Part shown: in pieces, positions 50,677 through 59,936 of the stretch
Position numbering within the stretch: the first letter of the stretch is position 1
Layout of the letters: every line of letters begins with the position of its first letter
Source: Anagrus nilaparvatae
Lineage: Eukaryota; Arthropoda; Insecta; Hymenoptera; Mymaridae
Length of the DNA stretch: 64,000 bases
NCBI GenBank assembly: GCA_022575985.1
Contig: JAKSXM010000007.1
Span: 3,660,501-3,724,500, forward strand
Direction: 5' to 3'
Translations under genes and position numbers: made by a program
Notes under the pieces: model-generated
What the model saw: only the letters and a program-made list of their open reading frames with translations
Database searches by the model: none
Told to the model about the DNA's origin: nothing

Positions 50677-52083
50677 GTTAGTATAATTTCAAAATTTTTT
50701 TCAAAAGTTTATTTTTAGAAAAAGGAAATAATTCGTTAAAAATAATACTTAAAAATAATTAATTTACCATGGGGATCCAATTTAAGTGCACTCTTGTAAA
50801 TTATTGATGTTAAAAATTAAATATTAAGATAAAACTTCGTTTGAGAAGGATATAGACAATTTAAATCTTGAAATTTCATGAGGGTCATAATCGAATTTTG
50901 AACAGATGCATGAAATTAAAATTAATTATATTTCACTTAATTATAAAGATCTTTTGAGTACTTTTTGATATAGAAAATCTAAGATTTTAAGCTTTTTAAT
51001 TGCTAAAGGTCGGTTTTAATTCAAGAGCTTACAATTAAATCTCCCTATTATTTATGAAAAATCAAGGACTTTGGGAAAGTACAGAATCAGATTCTGAAAG
51101 GATATTTGCTTTCAATCAAACAGTAAATTTTGATTACTTCAATCATGATTATACCGTATTACGATTGTAAGCTACTCTGATAAGCGGATTAGTCATTTTG
51201 ATAGGTGGAATGAATTAGTCGTGTAATTTTTTTAATTTGGTTTTATTACTTAAAAATGATCTAAAAAATTCAAATAAATATTGACTAACTTATTACAACA
51301 ATTTTTAATTACCAGATTTAAATGTTTTTTATCTGTTATGAAATTTCGTAATGTAAAAAGTAGTATAGGAAATTATTTTGTATTAATTGAGGTATGTGAG
51401 AGAATTTTTTGTTTTTGAAATTAAAAATTCTATTATTTAATAATAAATTCATCTTACTCATGAGTTATATAATATGATAATCTCTGATATGAGAATCTCG
51501 TAGTAGGCTTAATTTTGTATAAAGAATAATTATTAAATTTTATTTCCAAGTTTTCAAATTGTTTTATTGAAAATGAATAAACTCAAAATTATTTTTTCTT
51601 TTTGGACGTAGTATTTATCTTTTAATCCTATCAGATTGATACAAGCTTTACAAAACAGAACCATTTTAACAGAGTCGTTATTAATAATATGATTAAAGAT
51701 ATCAGATTTTTAATTTTTACTTAATCGAAAAGTTTAAATATATATAAATATATAATATATCATATAAATGAGGAAAAATTTTGCATGAAAATCATAATAA
51801 TCATTCATCTTATATACCTTTTAAATCACATTTCTCTTGCGAGAAAATAATGCACCACCTGGCTATTAAAAGATGAACTAAATTTATCTAATAAATTTAT
51901 CAGAAACTTTAATATCGCATATATTAGTGCTTCTAATTTGGGGCTTAACTTTGTCGTGTATTGCAATTGGAATTAGTATATAAAACTTATCGGAATATCT
52001 GAAATGTCTATTTTTTTAAATTATAGAAAAATCTCTCTATAAATAAAAATATATGTTTTAACAAAAATTTTATAATTTTGCAG
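50677..52083 (+). other. glypican intron (1.4 kb)
   Basis: GT-AG, splitting a Glu codon. It contains a minus-strand promoter-like module at 51810-51848. Otherwise it is A+T-rich. Confidence 0.85.
51810..51848 (-). promoter_or_regulatory. bipartite promoter-like module, copy 10 (minus strand, intronic)
   Basis: On the minus strand TTTTCTCGCAAGAGAAATG (CTCG at 51843-51840) is followed 23 nt later by TATATAA (51816-51810). AGGTGGTGC, similar to the AGATGGCGC before copies 1 and 2, lies just upstream on that strand. It lies antisense within a glypican intron. Confidence 0.68.
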
Positions 52084-52513
52084 AGGCTGTTGACAAAGTA
52101 GCAGATCGTTTACTCGGACCATTCAATATTGAAATGTTAGTACGTCCAATAAATTTAAAAATCTCCGAAGCCATAATGAATTTCCAAGAAAGTAGTAACG
52201 ATGTATCACAAAGAGTATTCACTGGTTGTGGACGTCCAGTATTAGGTAGAAGAAGAAGAAACATAGACGAACATGATCAAGATGATGGTAAAGAATTAGA
52301 ACAAGAAACATTAGATTTTTATGCAGATACAGCTGGTGACGACGAAAGATCGCATACTGCTGTTATATTAGATAAATTAGTTAAAGAAATAAAACAAAAA
52401 ATACGTGATTCTAGACAATTTTGGATTTATATGCCATATGATCTTTGTAATCAAGGTCTTACTGTAGCTCCTAGTAATACTAAAGAATGTTGGAATGGTA
52501 CACATATTGGAGA
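52084..52513 (+). CDS. dlp: glypican (dally-like), fifth recognised exon with convertase site
   Basis: The acceptor TTTTGCAG ends at 52083 and the donor GTGAGT starts at 52514. It encodes the end of the cysteine-rich core: GPFNIEML, KISEAIMNFQ, a Cys in GCGRP, then RRRR at 52248-52259. That is a furin-type site of the kind known to split glypicans into disulphide-linked N- and C-parts. An acidic, probably disordered linker follows (IDEHDQDDGKELEQE). The end carries two more cysteines (DLCNQG, KECWNG). These bring the total in the window to 13 of the 14 invariant cysteines. Confidence 0.94.
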
Positions 52514-52592
52514 GTGAGTTTTATTTTCTTTTCTTTATTTATTTTTTGGCTATAAACGAGATATAAATTTATATTATGCCTTTTGTTTATAG

Positions 52593-52759
52593 GTACATTT
52601 ATCCTATTCCATCTAATGGAGAGTCTAGCTTAAATCCAGAAGTAAGAATTGTTGGACCAAGGCCAACGATCGTTAGGGACCAATTGTTTGCTCTTACAAC
52701 AATAACGAACAGGCTTAGGTCAGCTTATAATGGACACGATGTTGACTGGATCGATGCAG
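52593..52759 (+). CDS. dlp: glypican (dally-like), sixth recognised exon
   Basis: A short intron (79 bp) precedes it, with acceptor GTTTATAG ending at 52592. The donor GTACAT starts at 52760. It begins with the third base of a Glu codon and encodes the end of the globular core (NPEVRIVG, LTTITNRL, DVDWIDA). There is no cysteine, as expected after the core disulphides. It leads directly into the acidic glycosaminoglycan-bearing tail. Confidence 0.93.
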
Positions 52760-52844
52760 GTACATTTACTCAAATACATTTTTATTAATTAATATACAAA
52801 AATTAATGAAATATCTAATTTACATTTTTTTTTTGTAATTACAG

Positions 52845-53224
52845 ATGACACTTACTCATCTGGAAGTGGTTCAGGTGGAGGTACCGACGACCCAATAACT
52901 GACGATGAAGACGGATTCCAAGAAGGTTCTGGCTACGAACCAGCACCTGCAGTACCAGAAGTAATAAAACCCAAAACAGAACACGATGACTCATTACCAC
53001 CACGAGTCGACATCATCGAACCTAAAATTCACAGTAACGGCGTACCTAACGAATCCGACAAAAGTACACCTAGTAACAATAACGACACAAGTTCAAATAC
53101 AGACGAAAGTGGTTCTGGTGGTGCAAACAGTGATAGAAATATGTCGTTATCAAGAGCATTAGCAACTTATGTTTTACCTATTGTTGTTGTATGGATGGGT
53201 GGCTGCCTTACAGAATGGGTATAA
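52845..53224 (+). CDS. dlp: glypican (dally-like), last exon: HS attachment and GPI signal
   Basis: The acceptor TAATTACAG ends at 52844; the stop TAA is at 53222-53224. An acidic tail carries Ser-Gly clusters: SSGSGSG at 52856-52876, EGSGY further on, and ESGSGG at 53105-53122. These are the classical heparan sulphate attachment context of repeated SG beside acidic residues. The C-terminus is a hydrophobic stretch (LATYVLPIVVVWMGG) after a small-residue region, as expected of a GPI-anchor signal that is removed in the ER. Tail length is ordinary for a glypican. The exon is notably less A+T-rich than its flanks. Confidence 0.95.
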
Positions 53225-53287
53225 AACACAAAAATAGTTGCTTTAAATTAAATTTAAAAAAATTAAAGACTGTATAAAATTTTTTTA
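53225..53287 (+). other. start of the glypican 3' UTR
   Basis: Only 63 bp separate the stop codon from a transposon end at 53288, so the UTR either runs into or is supplied by that element. AATAAA-like signals occur inside the element (for example near 53338). The true polyadenylation site cannot be fixed from sequence. Confidence 0.5.
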
Positions 53288-55110
53288 TATATATATGGGC
53301 ATATCTCACCAAGTGGTTATATTTCTAATTTTATAAAATAAATTTTATTTTTGAGAGCACAATAATGACATTTGGACAGAAGTTTAATAAAACAATAAGA
53401 ATTAAGATTTTCTTTGCGTAACTTAATTTTAAGCTACGGCGTTTGATAAATGAACTTCTTAAATTAAAAAATATATTTAAGGTTATAATTACTAAATGAT
53501 GAAATTAGTTCTCAAAAATACTGGAAAATATAGAGGTATATAACAATAAATTTTATTTCTGTCCAAAAACCAATAATAAGAAGATAAATTTTTAATTTTT
53601 TTATAAACAAAAAATTTAATTTTCTACAGACTGCGCTATAGGTACAGCTAGGCTAAGCTCTCTGAATCTTTAACTCATTGCTCACATAAAGTCTAAAATA
53701 TAGTTAACATATTAGTTATTAAAAAATTATTTAAAAAAAATTTTTATTTTTGCAGTTTTATAAAATTTTAATTTGTAATAAAAGTTCCTGATTGTTTCAA
53801 AAAATCACTCAAAGCATTCAAATTAATTGTCTTTAAACTTCCTATTACTAAATAATTGTTTTAAAAATTCTTTATCGTTATACCTAATTTTTATTTGACT
53901 ACTGCTAAAATCATGGGTGGATCAAAAGGGAGGTGGTATGGGTGGATTTTTTTCCCCTGAGCTCCAAAAAATGCATGTTTTTTATTCATAATTTTGTTTT
54001 TTTATACAAATTTCATAAGAAAACATACAAAATTTTGCTTAAGCGCCCCACCCTTTAGGCCCTTTTCTGAATCCACCACTGGTTAAAATATGATCGCATT
54101 ATCTTATTATAATTTATTAAATCATTTAGTTGTGCCTTCTATGATTTTTGAAACATTTTTTTAGAGTTTTTGATTTTTTTCAAAATGTATATTTCTTGAA
54201 ATATAGATTTTAATGATCCACTAAGTATGACCTACAACTACAAAATTTTATTTATTTTTTTAAAGCACTAAATTCAAATCAAAAACATCTTTTTTGAACT
54301 ATAAGAATGAAATATACGTAATTCTTACACGTTTGTTATTTTTAGGTTATTGGTAAACAACGCTTCTAAATTGTACGACTAGTTTATATAAAACTGCAGT
54401 TTATACATACAACGCATTGAATTAAGCTATGCCGTTTTTTTTAACTCAAATCTTATAACATTTTACATAAATCACAAAAGATTTTGCGAAGATTTTTTAA
54501 AAATTGAACGAGTGCCATTAAAAAATGTGATTTTAGTACCAAAATTACGCATCGACAACAAAGCCTTTTAATGTCGATATCTACTAAATTATTGGAGGCA
54601 CCAGTTTTTCTCAAATCACTTTCAAATTGTGAAATATTGTACAGAATTTTGACAATAGTTAGAAGTAAAAATTGTTCACGGCATTCATTTGTGGCTTAAG
54701 AAACTTTCTTTGGTCAGATTTATTTGAAAATGTGGTTACCAATATTTCAGCTGGCAGAATTTTTTTTAGAAAAGGAGCACACTGTTTTAATTATGTGAAG
54801 AAATTAAATATATTATTAATTTATCAAAATCTATTTATAAAAAGGCAAATAGTTTTACGGCATTCCCTCTGTAATGTTAAGAATTTAAAAAACTTAACAA
54901 GGTTACCAACAAAATATTAGGGTTTCGGATCATTCCAATGCTGTTATTTCATAATAATTAAAGAAATTAGGCAAAAAAAATTCTTGAGGCTTGAGAAGAA
55001 ATATATTTAAATAAATTTCAATAATTTTTTTTTTAAACAGAAAGCTGGATTTTCATTAAAACCCTCATATATGCAATATAACCACTTGGTGAGATATGCC
55101 CATATATATA
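53288..55110. mobile_element. TIR DNA element (1.8 kb) in the glypican 3' flank
   Basis: Perfect 36-bp terminal inverted repeats lie at 53288-53323 and 55075-55110. Their core reads GGGCATATCTCACCAAGTGG, and they are bordered by TA-dinucleotide runs that hide the target duplication. The interior has no transposase frame; an open stretch at 54672-54920 resembles nothing. It is therefore a non-autonomous element. It contains a second, smaller element at 53911-54083. Identical tips suggest moderate youth. It may serve as most of the glypican 3' UTR. Confidence 0.82.
53911..54083. mobile_element. nested MITE (about 173 bp)
   Basis: Imperfect inverted ends have TGGGTGGATCA-AAAGGG on the left and the complement of TGGTGGATTCAGAAAAGGG on the right. 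TAAAA occurs on both sides (53906-53910 and 54084-54088), consistent with a 5-bp target duplication. It is GC-richer than its host and inserted inside the 53288-55110 element. Confidence 0.6.
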
Positions 55111-55291
55111 TTTTTTATTTAAGTTGTAAATAGCCAGTTTCTTTAAATGTGTGATACATACTTATTTATATCGACTCTGACACAAAAGTTAACCACTTAT
55201 TAAACAGACGTCGATTAACATCAATTAAATAATTATTTTAATTTTTTTTTGTATCATAAAAAAAAAATGTAATTAATTATTTTACCAAAAG

Positions 55292-55836
55292 TATACACGG
55301 ATAGAAGTAAACACCGTATATTGCGATGTTCTCGTAACATTGTAAAACCAACTATTCATAAAATCGTTAGTTACTATGGTTGACATCAAAATTAATAAAG
55401 TTCGAATACAGTAAATAACGGTGTCCAACGAAAATCGTACTTGACGCTATGGAACATTGTGTTTTTCAATGTTCATTCATTTATTCTCTCAAATTGCTCA
55501 AAAGTAAAAAAATAGGGAAGAGCTATCTTAAAAAAGAGAACGTCTTATATACAGTACCAAGGTGTATAGTTAAACAAGGATAAATTCAATTTATGAACGC
55601 ATAGATAAACAAATTTAAAATTTTTTTCAAAAATCTTGTTTTGGTGATGACGCATTCAAGGGAATCAACGGAACGAACATCGTAAAAGACCATGTTCAAT
55701 ATCGTTAAGGACGGTGCTCGTTGGACACTGTATTTTCTTATGTCCGACATTATTAATTTCGATGTCAGCATGGTAAATTAGATTTTTCAAAAAATCGAAC
55801 GTCGTTATTTACAGTATTTACTCCTATCCGTGTATA
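55292..55836. mobile_element. foldback MITE, mariner-like ends (about 545 bp)
   Basis: The ends are inverted repeats, TACACGGATAGAAGTAAA on the left and the complement of TTTACTCCTATCCGTGTA on the right, each bordered by TA. Imperfect pairing continues inward for roughly 200 bp on each side (for example matching GTCCAACGA and GACATC-AAATTAATAA blocks). This is typical of a foldback Tc1/mariner-type MITE. No coding capacity. Confidence 0.75.
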
Positions 55837-55839
55837 TAT

Positions 55840-58793
55840 TATTCCCAGTGTCTTAAACGTTCGATTGGATGTGTGATTGTATATGGAAAGAAGTATCCAA
55901 AAAAACTGATAAGTAAAAAATTTCAAAAAAAATTGTATACGATGAGATTCTAGTATGTGTCATAAATAAAAAAATTCTATATATTTGTGCATATTATAAA
56001 TAATTAAGAAATTTTTGTAAATAATAATTCTTGCTTAATTTATTTAAAAGAATATTAATAATGTCAAGAAAAATAAAAAAAATTTCAATTATTTATATCT
56101 AGAAATTAAAAAAAAAATTCTAAAACATTGTAAATATTGAATGATTTTGTGAATAACCCCTTAATTTTATTGTTGCTTTTAATTAATAAAAAGCCTCAAA
56201 TAATTAATACTTAATTCGATCTGAGATCGATTAAAAATTATATATAAATTGTAAATAAATTATGAAAATGAAAAAAAGTGATGAATAACAATTTTTTTTT
56301 TTAATTTAAGTTTTATTATTTATTCAAGTGATAATTTTTTAAGTTTATAATAAATTTGAATAAAAAATTGAGAGAAATTTTTTTAATGTAAAATATTATT
56401 ATTATTATTTCTTTAAATAACAGAAAATTTTATCATTGTATGATAGAAATAATTTTTTATTCTTTTAATTTGGACCAATAATAATAACAATAAATATTTA
56501 ATAATTCAAATGTTTTTGAAAAATATTGAGTACAAGTTTTATTCTTGTTTAACTAATAAATCATTTTTACATGTTTTAATCAAGTGATTACATTAATAGC
56601 TAATAAAACAATATTTCAATATATTTCATGTCGATTCAATAAATAACGTTAAACATTCTAAAGCAAAAAGTTTGAAACTTCTTTCTTCAGAGAGTGTTTT
56701 TCAATTTTGCGAATATTTGTTTTGCTAAAAAATCATTTATGTGGATAAAAAATTTAGCTTTTTTACAAACCAAAAAAATTCCAATTTTTTATAAAAAAAA
56801 ATTAAATGTCTTCTTTAACCAATAAATAAATCTAATTGTACGTATTTTTAAAAATTAAATCTCAATACAATGGTAAAATGAAGTCTCTCAGTATTAAATA
56901 AAAGAAAGAAAGTATATAATAATATAAATAAATAAATAATATTTTTGTACGACATCCTCTAATTGATAATGCACAAGGATAATAATTAAAAGGTAGTACA
57001 GAATATTACATAAAAATTTGTCAATAAATAATTAAAAATTTCTTTTAATAACTGTGATATTTCAAGTTAATTAATTCAAATATTTTTCACTGCACTTTAT
57101 GTCTGTACTGCCTTACAATTACATTAATTAGACTAAATAAATGTTTCAAAGATTATGTACTATAGAAATTTCACTTTTTTTTACAATAAATTTACTTTTT
57201 TTTTATTTTTATTATATTCAAGTGATTTTGTAAATATAGGTGCCAGTAAATAGAATTTAGTTGTATTAAAATTATTTCATATATGCCAATGCAAAATATA
57301 AAAAAGTCAAAAAATTATAATTTTTTGTTTATATAAAAAAATAAATAAATATTTAAAAAATTTATAGTTAAAAGTATAATAAAATATTAGTAAAAAATTT
57401 AACAGCATTTAAATATCAGTGTAATATTTTGCGCATATAATATATATAAGAAATAAGAATTTATTAATTATGTAAAATATAATTGTGCAAAAAAAAATAA
57501 ATAAAAATTTATTGATGTAATTAAACAATTTTTTTTAAAATATAAAATTTATTACTTAGGAAAATTGTGTATTTTTTATTTATTTGTATTTTCTTTAAAA
57601 TACTCAAGCAGTGGTAAAGTTATCATCCACTATTGTGTAATTATGTCTGTCTATTTTAAAAATTTACATGTTAGGGGAGACCAGAACATTTAAGTCGCAA
57701 AATTACAAACTAGATAGCTATAGATGAGTTTACTTTGTTGAAAATATGTCTCAGAAATATTTTGTTTATTCCAACGGGCTTCCCTAAGCAAAAAAAAAAA
57801 CAAGGATCACTGTTATGCTTTATTGTCGAATAGGGTTTTTAGGCTGATTTCTAAAGATTATTACTAAGTTATTAAAATAATGATAAAATATGATTTGTTT
57901 AAAAATTAACCATAAATTGAGACTCTAACTTTAAATTCTAACATCTTATAAAAAAATATTTGAAAACAGATGAATAAAAAACTTATAACTAATGTTTCCA
58001 CAACCAACGAGCATAGAACATGTTCAACTATAAGTCTTAGCATACACTCCCTAATTATTACAATTCCTAGAATCAAAATTATAACAAGTCCCTAATTTGA
58101 AATTATTTTAAGTTTATTTGACCCCCTTCCCCCTAGCAGTGATATTTTTTCACCCTCTTCTGCTGCAAGGGACTTTTCCTGGTACTTTTACTTACCCTCT
58201 CCTCTATGAACATATTCAATGGTGAAATTTTTGGATAATTGAAGCATCAGTACAAAAATTTATTGTTTAAACCTTTTATATTTAAATATTTTTTGATTTT
58301 GATATTTGATATTTTATTTATTGTTTAAAAATACTAAGATAGAAAAACATATAGTACATTTTATATCGTTCAAAATGACAAGATAATTAATAAATTTTTT
58401 AAAATATACTAAATTTTACAAATAGTAATTCATCATTAGAATGATGCATAAGTAAATTTATATAATATTATGGAATTGAGGATTCTGGAAGTGAAGATTT
58501 GCTGTTAAGTTTATAAGGGTTGAGTATAGGTATTGATTTCTAGTTTAGAAATGAGAGACAATGTTTAGAGTCTGATAATGAGAACTGTTGATGTGTTTTA
58601 AGAGATTATTCTTAAAGGTGTCGAGTGAAGAAGATAGTCTAATACCTGGTGTAAGAGAGTTCCAATATGGTCCGGTACTGACTAAGAAAGAAGAAGAATA
58701 AGGTTTGAATGTTGAGCAGGTCTGAGTTCTTATTCTGTATTTTAACTTTAAAAATAAAAAAGTAGAAATTTAAATAAAAACCAGGTACTATAC
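55840..58793. other. A+T-rich intergenic sequence
   Basis: No gene, RNA or clear repeat was seen. The region contains many AATAAA hexamers, as expected by composition. Confidence 0.5.
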
Positions 58794-59458
58794 TGTAACA
58801 GCTGGCAAAGCAAAAAGCCAGCTTTACCATAATTCATCGACCAAGGGGTATCCTGCGTCGATCAAGAAGAAACACATAAATATTAATTCGTTTTACAATA
58901 GTTAAAACCGAAAGTAAGCTGGATTACATGTGAAGCATCAGGCCACGTAATAACGAGGTCAAATACAAAAAAGAATAAGACGGATCTTGTTTGGAGGTCC
59001 TTTACGCACCACTAGTAACCAGCTCATCAAGAATCATATAAATATAGCCGAAAAATCAGAACATGGGTCAGACCATCGACAGTCGACCATACGTTTAGTC
59101 GTACGAGCATTCGATCTCCGGTCGAGCTTCCGAACAGTCGCAAATCATCTATCTTAAATCTCTATTTTCGCTACTACTCTAATAATCTGTTTGACTTATA
59201 ATTATTTATTGTACTTTAACTTGTAAACCATTTAAACATTTATTTTATAATAAACTATAAGTTTTAATCAAAGGTATTAAGATTTATTCAGTAAACATAG
59301 TCCTAAACAATTGTCCTTTTAATACAGTTTGCCTTATTCCTAACGGGAATAACTGCCATTAGTTGAATCCAACATAAAAATATAGTAAACATTAGAATCC
59401 AGTATAAACATACAGTAAAATCAGTTTGTAATCGGTACCAAAATACTTAACCGTTACA
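58794..59458 (+). repeat. 5' LTR of gypsy-like element (665 bp)
   Basis: It begins TGTAAC and ends GTTACA, a perfect short inverted pair, and is followed at once by a TGGGGGC primer-binding site. A TATAAATA box lies at 59037-59044, with an initiator-like TCAGAC about 30 nt on (59068). AATAAA is at 59249-59254. An AGCTGGC/GCCAGCT hairpin sits at its start (58800-58823). The partner LTR is outside the window, so identity cannot be scored. Confidence 0.85.
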
Positions 59459-59480
59459 TGGGGGCCCATCATCCGGACGA
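59459..59480 (+). other. primer-binding site of gypsy-like element
   Basis: TGGGGGCCCATCATCCGG directly abuts the LTR. The TGGGGGC start and the TCCGG resemble the complement of a tRNA-Pro type 3' end, but the match is not perfect from memory. The primer tRNA is therefore uncertain. Confidence 0.6.
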
Positions 59481-59610
59481 GCTGTATTAAGGAGACAAGG
59501 TTTAAGATTTTCTTTTTACTACTTTATTACTCTGCTATTTTCACTTTATTTATACTAAAGTTATAAAAACGCAAGTTTTTACAAAATAACTTTAATCATA
59601 TTTCAAAGTC

Positions 59611-59867
59611 GACGGGGAAACATCAAGTTTTCACAAACCGGGCAAATACAGAGGTATTTGCAGACTAAGAAATATACAGTTTTGTTCTTTAGTTGACGGG
59701 GAAACGTCAAGTTTCTGTCAACCGGGCAAATACAAAGGTATTTGCAAACTAAAGACCTTTCTTTTCAAAAAAAAAAACACTTTCTATTTTTCTATTTTTG
59801 TAAAAGTTTTACTGACGAGGAGGTATCAATTCTTCATTAAATCGGGTCAATACAACGGTATTGGCAA
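59611..59867 (+). repeat. three repeated stem-loop units in the gag leader
   Basis: Units start at 59611, 59695 and 59814. Each has GACGRGGA-type sequence, then a hairpin, and then reads on to TAA-like sequence. The second hairpin of each is GCAAATAC-AGAG-GTATTTGC (59642-59661), GCAAATAC-AAAG-GTATTTGC (59726-59745) and GTCAATAC-AACG-GTATTGGC (59846-59865). The third copy changes an A-U pair to C-G and a C-G to U-G, so pairing is kept while sequence changes. A first hairpin (GAAAC-GTCAA-GTTTC in unit 2) is also partly kept. The location between primer-binding site and gag suggests a role in RNA packaging, dimerisation or translation; none is shown. Confidence 0.8.
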
Positions 59868-59936
59868 GTAATTCTTTTGTAGAATCAAAATATACGTAAT
59901 ACTTTCACTCTTAAACTAAAAACTCTTACTTTCAAA

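Noticed and set aside
10245..51848. A common U6, tRNA or other known small RNA downstream of the ten modules
   Set aside because: I compared the 100 nt after each TATA box by eye: no U6 5' sequence, no A/B boxes and no shared core were found, except similarity within pairs 1-2 and 3-4.
10245..51848. Heat-shock elements as the explanation of the TTTC-N8-GAAA dyads
   Set aside because: Heat-shock elements need alternating 5-bp NGAAN units; here the arms are 8 bp apart and the fixed one-sided TATA spacing is better explained by an snRNA-type promoter.
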